This document shows positions 6,639-14,464 of a DNA stretch of 27,092 nt, piece after piece (the stretch's first letter is position 1; the number at the start of each line of letters is the position of its first letter). The stretch lies in NCBI GenBank assembly GCA_035655435.1, contig DASRUN010000038.1:1-27092 (forward strand), read 5' to 3'. Made by a program: the position numbers and the translations under genes. The notes beneath the pieces are model-generated. The model had not been told where the DNA came from, made no database searches, and saw only the letters and a program-made list of their open reading frames with translations. Source of the stretch: UBA493 sp035655435. GTDB lineage: Archaea; Iainarchaeota; Iainarchaeia; Iainarchaeales; Iainarchaeaceae.

Positions 6639-7301
6639 ATGCCGATAAGAAAACCCCCGGAGCATCGGCCGTCGGTAAAAATCGAACGGCTTGTGCTCGA
6701 AAACAGATTTTTTATCAGCAATAATGTTTCTGTGAAGGCACTATCAGATAGAGTTCTTGAAGCGCTACATATTCCAGAAGCATCAGGAAAAAATCAATGT
6801 GCAAAATACACAAGAATTGCAGCGGAAAGAGTTTTTGGTTTACATTATTATCCTGCGGATGCAAACGAAGTTGGTAAAAAAAATAAAATAGTTTGGGATA
6901 TATCGCGCAAGGAAAAAATACCTTCTATTAAACCCGGGCAGATACTGGGAATTTATTTGCCGAAAAGCCCTTTCCTGGATAAAGGGTGGAGATTTACACA
7001 TACGGCTCTAGTTGTTGGACGACAAGGGAGTGAGTATATTATTGCACATAACATCGGGGGAAAACTGTTAATTGAATTATTATCAAGTGCTATCTCAGAA
7101 AATAATGGCAGAGTAATGCAGGTTGTGGAACCAAAATATTTGCCCGGAATAACCCCGGACTATGTTAAAATCGAAGAAAAACAAATACGAGAAATGGCAG
7201 AATCTTTGGCAAAAAAAGACGTGAAAGTAAAGCGAAAAGGCAGGCTCCGAAGCCGATCAAAACCCAAAAAACAGTATAATAACTTTAATTTACCCCTCTA
7301 A
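6639..7301 (+). CDS. Papain-fold (NlpC/P60- or CHAP-like) cysteine hydrolase, putative
   Basis: 220 aa. NQCAKYTRIAAERVFG around Cys54 looks like the nucleophile helix of NlpC/P60 or CHAP domains. A strand with His121 (FTHTALVVG) and a later AHN (His137, Asn138) complete a Cys-His-His/Asn set, and the IKPGQILGIYLP segment between them matches the 'GDl' strand of these folds. No signal peptide; the C-terminal 30 residues are very basic (KVKRKGRLRSRSKPKK) and could bind nucleic acid or membrane. A peptidase or amidase function is inferred. It follows the pirin gene by 51 nt. Confidence 0.55.
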   Translation: MPIRKPPEHRPSVKIERLVLENRFFISNNVSVKALSDRVLEALHIPEASGKNQCAKYTRIAAERVFGLHYYPADANEVGKKNKIVWDISRKEKIPSIKPGQILGIYLPKSPFLDKGWRFTHTALVVGRQGSEYIIAHNIGGKLLIELLSSAISENNGRVMQVVEPKYLPGITPDYVKIEEKQIREMAESLAKKDVKVKRKGRLRSRSKPKKQYNNFNLPL

Positions 7302-7361
7302 TTTAAATTCAGTTACGGAGTTTCCTATTCTAACAAACTACTATTTAGGAGGTAATCACAC

Positions 7362-7520
7362 ATGGCAGGTAAACCAGCATTCGGAGGATATACAATAAAC
7401 TTCGCGGGTCAAAACGACTCAGTGGAGAAAGTATTCGGAAACAAACCGATAGCGCCGAGCGAAATGACAAAGAAAATATGGGCATACGTCAAAAGCAAAG
7501 GCCTTTCATCAAAGAAATAA
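7362..7520 (+). CDS. 52-aa SWIB/MDM2-like small basic protein
   Basis: Starts MAGKPAFGGY and ends KSKGLSSKK. The second half (PIAPSEMTKKIWAYVKSKGL) matches the core of the SWIB domain, where a Pro-rich turn is followed by the helix TKKIWxYIKxxxL; the rest of the domain is absent. A perfect AGGAGGT ribosome-binding site lies 8 nt before the ATG, rare in this window, and a strong GC-rich terminator follows. Together with codon choice, this suggests a highly expressed chromatin-like or nucleic-acid-binding protein. Role inferred. Confidence 0.75.
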   Translation: MAGKPAFGGYTINFAGQNDSVEKVFGNKPIAPSEMTKKIWAYVKSKGLSSKK

Positions 7521-7534
7521 AATTTTTTTTAAAA

Positions 7535-7552
7535 CGCGCCCCTCGGGGCGCG
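7535..7552 (+). terminator. GC-rich terminator hairpin
   Basis: Perfect 8-bp stem CGCGCCCC/GGGGCGCG with a 2-nt loop, followed within 8 nt by a run of seven T. It ends the SWIB-like transcript. Confidence 0.75.
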
Positions 7553-7573
7553 CCCAAATACTTTTTTTAAAAA

Positions 7574-7593
7574 TTGCACGAATTTTAGGACAA
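7574..7593 (+). repeat. 20-bp dispersed repeat, copy 3
   Basis: Identical to copy 1. Followed directly by GTTTTTTAAGG, a TATA-like element about 27-35 nt before the ATG at 7629. Confidence 0.85.
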
Positions 7594-7628
7594 AGTTTTT
7601 TAAGGCAGGCAAACAATAAGTTGTAAGG

Positions 7629-8324
7629 ATGTCACGACCAACTAGAAGAGGATTTTTCAAAAGAACCGGTGCGGCTGTTGCAGGGTTTGTTGTCGGAACA
7701 TTCGTGCGCGGAAAAAGAGCCGAAGCTCAAAGCGGAAAAACTGGAGTTTTCAACGAATTTTCAGATTCAAGTAACAGAAGAGGTTTGTTAGGGTTTGGAA
7801 GAAAAACGATTATAGTGGATAGTAAAGTAACAAAAGATTTGCTTAGAAAACAACTTGAGCAGGGGAACGTCAAAGACCCGATTTTTTGGACAAACTTTTT
7901 CCACGAAAAACAAAAGTATAAAATAGAGCTCCAAAACGAAATTCCTGAAAAGGACAGAGCGTCAGAGGCAACTAAAAAAATAGCTTCGGAGTCACACTCA
8001 ATGGTTGCGTTTGCAAATGCTATTGAAGCAATCTCGATAAAGCATGAAGTTTCTAGAGACTATGTTCTCAATCTGATCACCACAATTCGCAAATCGCGTA
8101 AAGGGCAACAATTTCTTCCAAATGCCAAAAATAATTACGATACACTTTCCTTTGAATTGGTCAAAATAAGAGGAAAAATAGATTCCGCAAAAAAAGATTC
8201 AGTTAAAGAAAAATTAAACATAGAATACGAACGGACAGCTAAACTTCGTGCAATTGTAGCTAGCCTCAGCGAAGCCGCCGCAAGATCTCCGGGATCAAGC
8301 AGATTTGATAGAGGAAAAATCTAA
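7629..8324 (+). CDS. Tat-exported helical protein, unknown
   Basis: 231 aa. The N-terminus TRRGFFKRTGAAVAGFVVGT is a twin-arginine signal (RRxFFK, then a mild hydrophobic stretch) with a likely cleavage after AEA near residue 33. Tat export implies the protein folds, or binds a cofactor, before crossing the membrane. The mature part is charged, helical and without cysteines or recognisable catalytic motifs; there is a long helical segment from about 170 to 215. It begins about 35 nt after repeat copy 3 and is convergent with the HExxH protease. A second Tat protein is encoded at 14760-15326; I see no clear sequence similarity between them. Confidence 0.65.
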   Translation: MSRPTRRGFFKRTGAAVAGFVVGTFVRGKRAEAQSGKTGVFNEFSDSSNRRGLLGFGRKTIIVDSKVTKDLLRKQLEQGNVKDPIFWTNFFHEKQKYKIELQNEIPEKDRASEATKKIASESHSMVAFANAIEAISIKHEVSRDYVLNLITTIRKSRKGQQFLPNAKNNYDTLSFELVKIRGKIDSAKKDSVKEKLNIEYERTAKLRAIVASLSEAAARSPGSSRFDRGKI

Positions 8325-8326
8325 AA

Positions 8327-9241
8327 CTATTTTTTCAATTCCCTAAGCGCGCGATCAAACGTTCCTGCATTTACAATTGAAAGCGCTTTTGTGTGAGAAA
8401 AAGCCATTGCTCTGAGGTAAAGGTATTGAATTCCCCTTTCTTTTCCAAGCGAAAAGTGAGCCCAATACCCAATTCTTTTTCCTATCTCATACGCCTCTAT
8501 CGGTTCATCATAATTGGAAATTCCTTTTACGCGCTCTTTTACTTTAGGAATCCAATTAAATTCCTTCTGAGTTGGATTTCTTGTTTTTTCCACTACTGCA
8601 ATATTATTTTGCAACGAATAAAAAGTGTCAATTGCTTCCGCAAAAGGAACATCAATTTCAATAACTCCTAATTGTTGCATCCTGTGAATGGCTTCATGCA
8701 ATGGAGTTGTGGCAAAATATTGGCTTTTGCTGAAATCTCTTGCCAGGTTTATTTGACCGGTTCTTTCATTTATAACTCCGCCGCCAATATTCCCGTGTTC
8801 GCGGATCAACATATAAATTTCCTTTCCCATTTCACGCATTTTCAAATATTCTTCCTCTTTAGTTCTTTCATTACCGGTTAGAGTTGAAACAAGGTTATGG
8901 TGGATGCTCTGCGAAACAGGGCTGAATGCTTTTTCGAGTCGTTGAAGAAGCAGTCGTCTTTTCGTTAGAGAAAGATGGGGCGCAAAAAAACTTGCGGCAA
9001 AACGAACCTGCTCTTTAATTGCTTTTGTATCATTTTTTGTTAATTTTCCGCCGCTAAGCCTTTCTTCATGTGGAGGAAGAGGTATTTTGAAATACGGTTT
9101 TCTTGCTTTCTTCTTCGCTGAATGATTTTTCCATTCAGATGACAAAAAACGTTCTGCCAATTCTTTAGCTTTTTTTGCATCAAAACCCGGAGTAATTTCT
9201 CCGGTTAAAATAAAATGCGCGTGAGGAGGAAGTTTTGCCAT
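8327..9241 (-). CDS. HExxH zinc metalloprotease-like protein
   Basis: 304 aa from ATG at 9241. The frame opens 14 codons earlier, but a TATA-like TTTTAATA lies about 28 nt before 9241, supporting leaderless start there. The zincin motif LHEAIHRM gives His182, Glu183 and His186, followed after 15 residues by Glu202 in PFAEAID, which suits the third zinc ligand of gluzincins. No signal peptide with this start; the longer start would add a hydrophobic stretch. The N-terminal 120 residues are basic and helical. Substrate unknown. It is convergent with the Tat protein gene and divergent from the cupin-like gene. Confidence 0.65.
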   Translation of the reverse strand: MAKLPPHAHFILTGEITPGFDAKKAKELAERFLSSEWKNHSAKKKARKPYFKIPLPPHEERLSGGKLTKNDTKAIKEQVRFAASFFAPHLSLTKRRLLLQRLEKAFSPVSQSIHHNLVSTLTGNERTKEEEYLKMREMGKEIYMLIREHGNIGGGVINERTGQINLARDFSKSQYFATTPLHEAIHRMQQLGVIEIDVPFAEAIDTFYSLQNNIAVVEKTRNPTQKEFNWIPKVKERVKGISNYDEPIEAYEIGKRIGYWAHFSLGKERGIQYLYLRAMAFSHTKALSIVNAGTFDRALRELKK

Positions 9242-9296
9242 AACAAAAAAATAAGAAAAAAGGATTATTAAAACGCTGTACACGAATAGAAAGTTT

Positions 9297-9316
9297 TTAC
9301 ACGAATTTTAGGACAT
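9297..9316 (+). repeat. 20-bp dispersed repeat, copy 4
   Basis: TTACACGAATTTTAGGACAT, one position off the consensus at its end. It lies between the divergent protease and cupin-like genes, reading towards the latter. Confidence 0.8.
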
Positions 9317-9360
9317 TTTTTCATGTAATCTCCGCGAAAAAGGTTTAAGCAGTATCGCAT

Positions 9361-10644
9361 TTGTATAGGTTTGTGCAAAAAGAAAGTTTTGGAAAGAGAA
9401 GGTCCGTATTTCATGCAGTGCTTATGCAGATAGCAATCAGGGTGAAATATTTGTTCCTTTCATGGTTTTTACTCAAACCATTTTTATTCAAAAACATCAG
9501 CAAGTACGCACCTAGAAACAATGCGTATAAGGATCCGCCAATAACTTATTTCCAGTCGCTCATGTACAAGGTTGTTATTGTGTTGGTCTGCTTTACAAGG
9601 GAAAGCGGTTTGGCAGCAAAAATAGCCTACGCCACGGGTTTGATGCGGCTACTTCACAAAGTGCAGGAGCATCTTGAGAAAAAAATTCTCGAGAATTGCA
9701 GGAAAAATATTCCAAAAAACCAAAGAATTCCATTGCCGGAATACGATTGGAAGAAAGGAAATGCCGAAGATTTTTTTGAAAATTGGGTTAAAAATCCGCA
9801 CCCTGTCGTGCTCAGAGGATTCCTTGATAATTTCATTGACACAAAAGAATGGACGTTTGACAGCCTGCTGAAAAAATACGGGGAAGAAACAGTTTTTCTC
9901 ACAAAGCCGGAAGTTGACGGTTATTTGGGAAAGTTGAAGGAAGTGAATTCTCCGGGAGTTTATTTGCACAACAGTGAAAGTCTGTTCAGAAAATATCCGG
10001 AATTAGCAGAAAAACTGAATTTTGGTTTCATCGAGAAATACATGAAAAAAAAGGCCGGATTTGCACAGATTTTTGTCGGCCGGAAAAAAACAGGTGCGCC
10101 GATGCATTGTGCAAACCTCTGGAACTTTTTCTACATGCTCGACGGAAAAAAGAAATGGTATTTTGTAGATCCAAATTACACTTTTTTTGCATACCCTTAT
10201 TTTATCTTCGGCATTGCATCCGGCTTCACATACTGCCGATACCCGAACGATTATGACAAGAATGTTTATCCCTTGTTCGAATATTGTCCAACATATGAGG
10301 TTACCTTGCAAAAAGGGGATTTGCTTCTTAACCCGCCATGGTGGTGGCATGCGGTTGAAAATGTAACAGAAAAATCCGTCGGGGTTGCAAGCAGGTGGTT
10401 CGGCGACGGAGTTTTTGGAAAAGATTTGATGATGAACGAAGAAAACTACGAAATCAACAGAATCTTTTCTCTAACATCACAAAAAGGCCCCGCATCCTAT
10501 TCATACGTCCATGCAAACCTCATAAACCTAAATCCATTGTATAAAAAAGAAGGGGTTACGTTCGGCGAAAAAAGAAGCAGGTACATTGCGTTCCAGCGCG
10601 TCGCCTCAAAAGAACCCATACTGGGGTTCAGGCACAAATTGTAA
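9361..10644 (+). CDS. JmjC/cupin_8-like protein with altered metal site
   Basis: 427 aa from TTG at 9361; GTG at 9373 is equally possible and fits a TATA-like GGTTTAAGC at about 9342. The N-terminal 100 residues have two hydrophobic segments (about 17-43 and 68-97), so it may be membrane-associated. From about 120 it looks like the Fe(II)/2-oxoglutarate oxygenase cupin_8/JmjC group (FIH-like): PVVLRGFLD, APMHCANLWNFFYML, GKKKWYFVDP and LNPPWWWHAVENV. The first metal motif, normally HxD, is His249-Cys-Ala251; the second His is His330. Loss of the acid means either no iron chemistry or an unusual site. Large JmjC-like proteins are more typical of eukaryotes and bacteria, so it may be acquired. 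Confidence 0.7.
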   Translation: MYRFVQKESFGKRRSVFHAVLMQIAIRVKYLFLSWFLLKPFLFKNISKYAPRNNAYKDPPITYFQSLMYKVVIVLVCFTRESGLAAKIAYATGLMRLLHKVQEHLEKKILENCRKNIPKNQRIPLPEYDWKKGNAEDFFENWVKNPHPVVLRGFLDNFIDTKEWTFDSLLKKYGEETVFLTKPEVDGYLGKLKEVNSPGVYLHNSESLFRKYPELAEKLNFGFIEKYMKKKAGFAQIFVGRKKTGAPMHCANLWNFFYMLDGKKKWYFVDPNYTFFAYPYFIFGIASGFTYCRYPNDYDKNVYPLFEYCPTYEVTLQKGDLLLNPPWWWHAVENVTEKSVGVASRWFGDGVFGKDLMMNEENYEINRIFSLTSQKGPASYSYVHANLINLNPLYKKEGVTFGEKRSRYIAFQRVASKEPILGFRHKL

Positions 10645-10645
10645 A

Positions 10646-10665
10646 TTACACGAATTTTAGGGCAA
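10646..10665 (+). repeat. 20-bp dispersed repeat, copy 5
   Basis: TTACACGAATTTTAGGGCAA. It begins 1 nt after the cupin-like stop codon and lies 10 nt before the broken zinc-ribbon copy. Confidence 0.8.
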
Positions 10666-10675
10666 CAAGATTTTT

Positions 10676-10812
10676 ATGCCACCAAAAAATGCCCCTCTTG
10701 TAATAGTTCCAAAATAAAAGTTAATTCCAGTAAAGGAAAAATTACTTTGAAATGTTATCGTTGCGGATTTGTGAATGAGAGAACGGAAAGCACAATAATT
10801 TATACAGGCTAA
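10676..10812 (+). pseudogene. Frameshifted second copy of the zinc-ribbon microprotein
   Basis: About 110 bp are nearly identical to the gene at 5693, differing at a few positions. The run of seven A after the third codon is six A here, so the ATG frame stops after 13 codons. Behind the shift, the frame encoding CPSC...CYRCGFVNER is intact but has no start codon; it runs on to a stop at 10812 with a different tail. The upstream repeat copy 5 belongs to the duplicated unit. It could still be made by slippage on the A-run, but decay is the simpler reading. Confidence 0.8.
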
Positions 10813-10827
10813 AACGTCTCTTTTGTA

Positions 10828-11745
10828 ATGCCTAGAAGACTTCATCCAAAAACTATGCAAAGAATAGATCGCCTGCTCGCAGAAACCAACCACAGCAATG
10901 CTGAGATAGCAAGGCAAACAGCAACCCATTGGCAAACGGTTTTGAAAAGGGCAAAACAAGTTCGCACTGCTAGTCAGAGAAAAAATGCCAGAAACAGTGC
11001 TATTGCAAAAGTCGCTCAAAAGCAAGCTTATGGGAAAGGAGCTAACTTTGAACAATTGTTGTTTGAAAAAATAACGGTTAACGGAAAAAAAGTTTTCAGG
11101 CGGACGCTTCCGGAAGTTGCTGAGCAAACAAACCTGTCGCACCAAGCTGTTTTTAAAAGATGGAAAAAAGGTCATCTTAAGCAGAGAACCGAGGTGGCAA
11201 ATGCAGAGGTTGTAACTCGAAGGAGAGCCGAAGTAGCTGCACAGCAAGCAAGCCCGGTTTTGGTAATGGCGATTAGCCTTCTTGTAGGAAGCGGAAATTA
11301 TTCTGATGCACAAATACTTGTGAGGATGAAAGAATTTGACAACATGCATGGTTATAATAAAATGAAAGTAAATCGAGATGAGTCAAGAAGCAGAGCAGAT
11401 TATTTGTATTTGTTGAAAATTGCAAAAACGCGCGCGAGGGAACAGAGGAGAATTGTTGAACAACAACTTGCAACTGCAAAAGTAAAAAGCGGAACCAGGG
11501 CAAGTAGAAGAAAACCAGAGCCTGTAAGCCAAGGGATAACTAAGAGAACGCCATGGCTTTATCCTGAAGAACGAAGTCCTGAAGGGGAAGGACCATATTA
11601 TACCTTGGAATTCATTGTTAGGCGAGGCGGAGATCCAAATCTTGCTATACCGCTACTTATGGCAAGAAATTCCAGAATGAATGAAAGAACATTGCTTTCT
11701 ATAATTGATGAACTCAAAACACACTACTCAAAATATAGAAAATAA
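10828..11745 (+). CDS. Basic protein with two helix-turn-helix segments, unknown
   Basis: 305 aa, strongly basic. An N-terminal helix-turn-helix pattern at about residues 10-45 (RIDRLLAETNHSNAEIARQT, then WQTVLKRA) and a second at about 88-112 (TLPEVAEQTNLSHQAVFKRW) resemble resolvase/transposase-type or sigma-like HTH units. The middle is Arg/Lys-rich and helical; the last 60 residues (LEFIVRRGGDPNLAIPLLMA) form another helical unit. No catalytic residues of recombinases or nucleases were seen. It lies between repeat copies 5 and 6 and could be the factor that recognises the repeat; that link is only positional. Confidence 0.55.
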   Translation: MPRRLHPKTMQRIDRLLAETNHSNAEIARQTATHWQTVLKRAKQVRTASQRKNARNSAIAKVAQKQAYGKGANFEQLLFEKITVNGKKVFRRTLPEVAEQTNLSHQAVFKRWKKGHLKQRTEVANAEVVTRRRAEVAAQQASPVLVMAISLLVGSGNYSDAQILVRMKEFDNMHGYNKMKVNRDESRSRADYLYLLKIAKTRAREQRRIVEQQLATAKVKSGTRASRRKPEPVSQGITKRTPWLYPEERSPEGEGPYYTLEFIVRRGGDPNLAIPLLMARNSRMNERTLLSIIDELKTHYSKYRK

Positions 11746-11747
11746 AA

Positions 11748-11767
11748 TTGTACGAATTCTAGGACAA
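11748..11767 (+). repeat. 20-bp dispersed repeat, copy 6
   Basis: TTGTACGAATTCTAGGACAA, two differences from copy 1. It begins 2 nt after the HTH gene stop and precedes a TATA-like CTTTTAAAATT about 30-40 nt before the VOC ATG. Confidence 0.8.
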
Positions 11768-11814
11768 GAATTCTCCTTTTAAAATTGCAATTACTAAGAA
11801 TATTACTGAATCTC

Positions 11815-12315
11815 ATGGCTAAAAAAAATCAATCAGAATTAATTTCTTCTGAAACAAGAATCGGGCACATACATTTGAAGGTTGCCGATCTTGAGCGTGC
11901 GGTGGAATTTTACAAAAATGTTCTTGGATTTGAAATTACTTCAAGGATTGGAGATAGTGCTGCTTTTTTGTCTGCCGGAGGATATCACCATCATATTGGA
12001 TTGAATACTTGGGAGAGTAAGAACGGGAAAATCGCCCCGCAAGGAAGCACGGGTTTGTATCATTTTGCAATATTGGTTCCGAATCGCAAAGAGCTTGCAA
12101 AAGTTCTCCAACGTTTAACGGATAAAAAATATCCTATTGATGGTGCGGCAGATCATGGAGTAAGCGAGGCCATTTATCTGCGCGATCCTGATGGAAACGG
12201 AATTGAGATTTATGCGGACAGGCCAAAAACAAAATGGCCAAAAGATTCTGAAGGAAAAATATTGATGTACACTAAAGCGCTTGATTTTGAATCTTTGATG
12301 AAGGAATTGGAATAA
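11815..12315 (+). CDS. VOC-family protein, catechol-2,3-dioxygenase-like
   Basis: 166 aa from ATG at 11815 (MAKKNQSELI); an upstream TTG is open, but the TATA-like box at about 11776-11786 supports 11815. The sequence matches the N-terminal module of the bacterial CatE/extradiol-type family: GHIHLKVADLERAVEFY, GYHHHIGLNTW, GLYHFAILVP and RDPDGNGIEIY. Likely metal ligands are His20 (or His18), His83 and Glu131. Bacterial relatives with two modules cleave catechols; this single-module form is shorter, so activity is uncertain. High similarity to bacterial sequences suggests horizontal transfer. Confidence 0.85.
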   Translation: MAKKNQSELISSETRIGHIHLKVADLERAVEFYKNVLGFEITSRIGDSAAFLSAGGYHHHIGLNTWESKNGKIAPQGSTGLYHFAILVPNRKELAKVLQRLTDKKYPIDGAADHGVSEAIYLRDPDGNGIEIYADRPKTKWPKDSEGKILMYTKALDFESLMKELE

Positions 12316-12348
12316 AAACTTTTTATACGTTGCTCGCTTTTAACTTTT

Positions 12349-13164
12349 TTATGTCTCTTTTATTTTTCGTAAAACAAAATAATAGGGAATTCCGGATTTT
12401 TGTCTGTTTAAATCAATGTCATAAGCTTTTTCAAGATTAAATCCAGATTTTTTAAATCCTTGGACGTATTCGCGTAACCCAGGGGTTTCGGCCAAATGTG
12501 TTTGTGATACTAAAACCACCCCGCCTCGAATTAATATTCTATTAAGTTCCGTCAAAGAATCCTCGCTTCTTGCAATGGAACCTTTTTCTATTTCAAAACC
12601 TGGCTCTGTTGGTATGTCTCTATTATAATTTGAAAAAAGAAAATGGTCGCTAATGACAAAATCGAAACTGTTGTCTTTGAAAGGCAAGTGATTAACTACA
12701 AATGGCTTTTTTGGCACCCAAACGCCGCTTGGCAGGAGCTTAAACTCATCCAGTTCTTTTCTAGGGATTGCATCCCCTCTAACTGATTTAACACCTCGTG
12801 TTTTTGCATCTGTTAATGATATTGAATCAATATCTATTGCAATTGCATTTGCTCCGCATTCAGTTTCTAAAAATTTAACATACACTCCAGTTGATGCGGC
12901 TAAGTGCAATATTTTTTTTCCTTTTAGGTTTTGTTTTGCAACGTGTTCCAGAATTGCATGGGCTGTTGCATAATGTTCAACCACTCTCATTCTTGGATTT
13001 ACTCTTCTTTCGCGCTCTAAAAGATATTTTGTAGTAAGTGTCGAATCTGTAAGCTTTGTCAGCTCATTTGAATGTTTATTTGCTTTTTGAGCATTGTCGT
13101 GAGCTAGATCGTGCCTACGCATTCTTTCTCGTATTTCAGCTAATCGGAGGTTTAGTCGTCTCAT
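12349..13164 (-). CDS. SAM-dependent class I methyltransferase
   Basis: 271 aa. Rossmann-type methyltransferase order: motif I region KKILHLAASTGVYVKFLE at about 83-100 (the usual GxGxG is reduced to AASTG), acidic end of strand 2 in AIAIDID (Asp111/Asp113), and motif IV LPFKDNSFDFVISDHFL at about 167-183, as in Methyltransf_11. About 70 N-terminal residues, basic and helical, are extra. Substrate unknown. A TATA-like TTTATATAAC at about 13185-13194 lies some 25-30 nt upstream of the ATG. It is convergent with the VOC gene. Confidence 0.75.
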   Translation of the reverse strand: MRRLNLRLAEIRERMRRHDLAHDNAQKANKHSNELTKLTDSTLTTKYLLERERRVNPRMRVVEHYATAHAILEHVAKQNLKGKKILHLAASTGVYVKFLETECGANAIAIDIDSISLTDAKTRGVKSVRGDAIPRKELDEFKLLPSGVWVPKKPFVVNHLPFKDNSFDFVISDHFLFSNYNRDIPTEPGFEIEKGSIARSEDSLTELNRILIRGGVVLVSQTHLAETPGLREYVQGFKKSGFNLEKAYDIDLNRQKSGIPYYFVLRKIKET

Positions 13165-13363
13165 TACTAAGAACTTAATTTAATGTTATATAAAATTTAG
13201 TCTATTGAAAAATGTTAATTCTCAAGTTTAGATTGCTAAATACAATCTCGCACCGGCACTCAACCCTGCTTGCAAAGTAAGTAATTCTCTAAAATTGTTT
13301 CTCTTTTGGCTCTCTTAGTTGGGTTATCGATCTGCGAACGAACTTGATTGGAGGGTTTCGGAG

Positions 13364-14017
13364 ATGGTTTCTGATGAATGGGTTTTAGGATTAGTGGAAG
13401 GTGAAGGGTGTTTTTCAGTTTCTATTCAACGGATAGTTGACAGGAAACCAAGGAAAACTAAAACAAAGGCTAATTGGAAAAATCCCAGTATTGGGTTTAG
13501 GGTTCACTCGAGTTTTAGGGTAACTTTAGTAGAAGAGGATAAAGCCGGCTTACTGGCTATCAAAGAACACTTGGGTGTGGGTGAAATTTACAAAAGAAAG
13601 ATTGAATCAGTTAATTGTAGACAAACTCTTCAATACTACGTCCAAAGTATGGTTGATTTAGAGAAAGTGGCTGAATTTTTCAAAAAACTCAATTTTTGCA
13701 CGACAAAAGGCGAATCGTTCCGTCTCTGGCTTAACTGCCTTGAAATTATAAAAAGTGGGCGGCATAACACGAAGGATGGCCTTCTTGAGATTTGCTATCT
13801 GAGAGATAAAATGAATCATAGGTTATCCAAAAACTCCAGGAAGACAGACGACATAAAAAAATTACTTGAAATTAAGCCAGAACACATTGAATTTCATGCA
13901 AAACAAAGTAAACTTCTACATAACAACTCTTTGCTTGTCTCCAAAGACTGGTATAACAAGCGTCAAGGCAACTACAAAAGGCCGGATTTGATGCAAAATC
14001 CTTCAGAAACCCCTTAA
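13364..14017 (+). CDS. LAGLIDADG homing endonuclease (single motif)
   Basis: 217 aa from ATG at 13364; a TTG start at 13319 is open but adds an unconvincing N-terminus. EWVLGLVEGEGCFSV at residues 5-19 is the LAGLIDADG helix with the catalytic acid Glu14, followed by the expected strand with RVHSSFRVTL. Single-motif enzymes of this type work as homodimers and are usually encoded in archaeal or organellar rRNA or tRNA introns. Here no rRNA or tRNA halves were found on either side, so it looks free-standing or stranded. The flanking spacers carry an inverted pair CCGCGT (14019-14024)/ACGCGG (14092-14097). Confidence 0.85.
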   Translation: MVSDEWVLGLVEGEGCFSVSIQRIVDRKPRKTKTKANWKNPSIGFRVHSSFRVTLVEEDKAGLLAIKEHLGVGEIYKRKIESVNCRQTLQYYVQSMVDLEKVAEFFKKLNFCTTKGESFRLWLNCLEIIKSGRHNTKDGLLEICYLRDKMNHRLSKNSRKTDDIKKLLEIKPEHIEFHAKQSKLLHNNSLLVSKDWYNKRQGNYKRPDLMQNPSETP

Positions 14018-14308
14018 ACCGCGTCAAACACCCCCATAGTGCCGTTACTTCTATTCTGATATGACTTGGAGGTAGCTTCTAATAACACCAAACGCGGCAA
14101 AAGCATAGTTATGCGGTAAAATTACGAAGGGGAATTTGGCAAAATTGAATTTTTTTGCGAACAAAATTTTTGCGTGGAACGGAGCATGGTTTGGGGTGGC
14201 ACAGAACTTGGAAAAGGTAGAGTGTAGTTATGTAGAAGTTGAGGGTTTTGAGATGGCTCAAAAACAGAAAGAGTAAGCTTTATAGCGGTTAGGCGTGTTA
14301 CTAAACTT
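14018..14308. other. Spacer after the homing endonuclease gene
   Basis: No convincing gene. It holds the 6-bp inverted pair CCGCGT/ACGCGG about 70 nt apart, a small hairpin GCATAGTTATGC, one ACGGAGCA octamer (14179-14186, the last plus-strand copy in the window) and the probable promoter (CTTTATAG, about 14277-14284) of the small gene at 14309. Confidence 0.5.
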
Positions 14309-14464
14309 ATGGTTCGGAGATTGTTTGGAGGTAAAGGTAAAAAAGACCCTAAGAAACCTCACTTAACGCTCATATCTGAACCAAGGCTAATTCCGCCAGA
14401 AAAACCAGGGCGAGATTTGTTTGGCAGAAAATTAGATAAAAAACTCGGCGGCATTGACGGTTAA
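14309..14464 (+). CDS. 51-aa basic small protein, unknown
   Basis: Starts MVRRLFGGKGKKDPKKPH and ends DKKLGGIDG: lysine- and glycine-rich with a proline-rich centre (ISEPRLIPPEKPG) and a DLFGRKLDKKL helix. A clear TATA-like CTTTATAG lies about 25-30 nt upstream, giving a leaderless transcript, which supports it over the antisense frame starting at 14531. No family recognised; probably disordered and nucleic-acid- or protein-binding. Confidence 0.55.
   Translation: MVRRLFGGKGKKDPKKPHLTLISEPRLIPPEKPGRDLFGRKLDKKLGGIDG

Noticed and set aside
9649..9969. Minus-strand frames of 82 and 106 codons under the cupin-like gene
   Set aside because: Antisense shadows with Phe/Cys-rich, unnatural composition.
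13200..13363. tRNA- or rRNA-like half before the homing endonuclease
   Set aside because: A GGGTTGAGT-like stretch on the minus strand resembles a T arm, but no stems can be formed.
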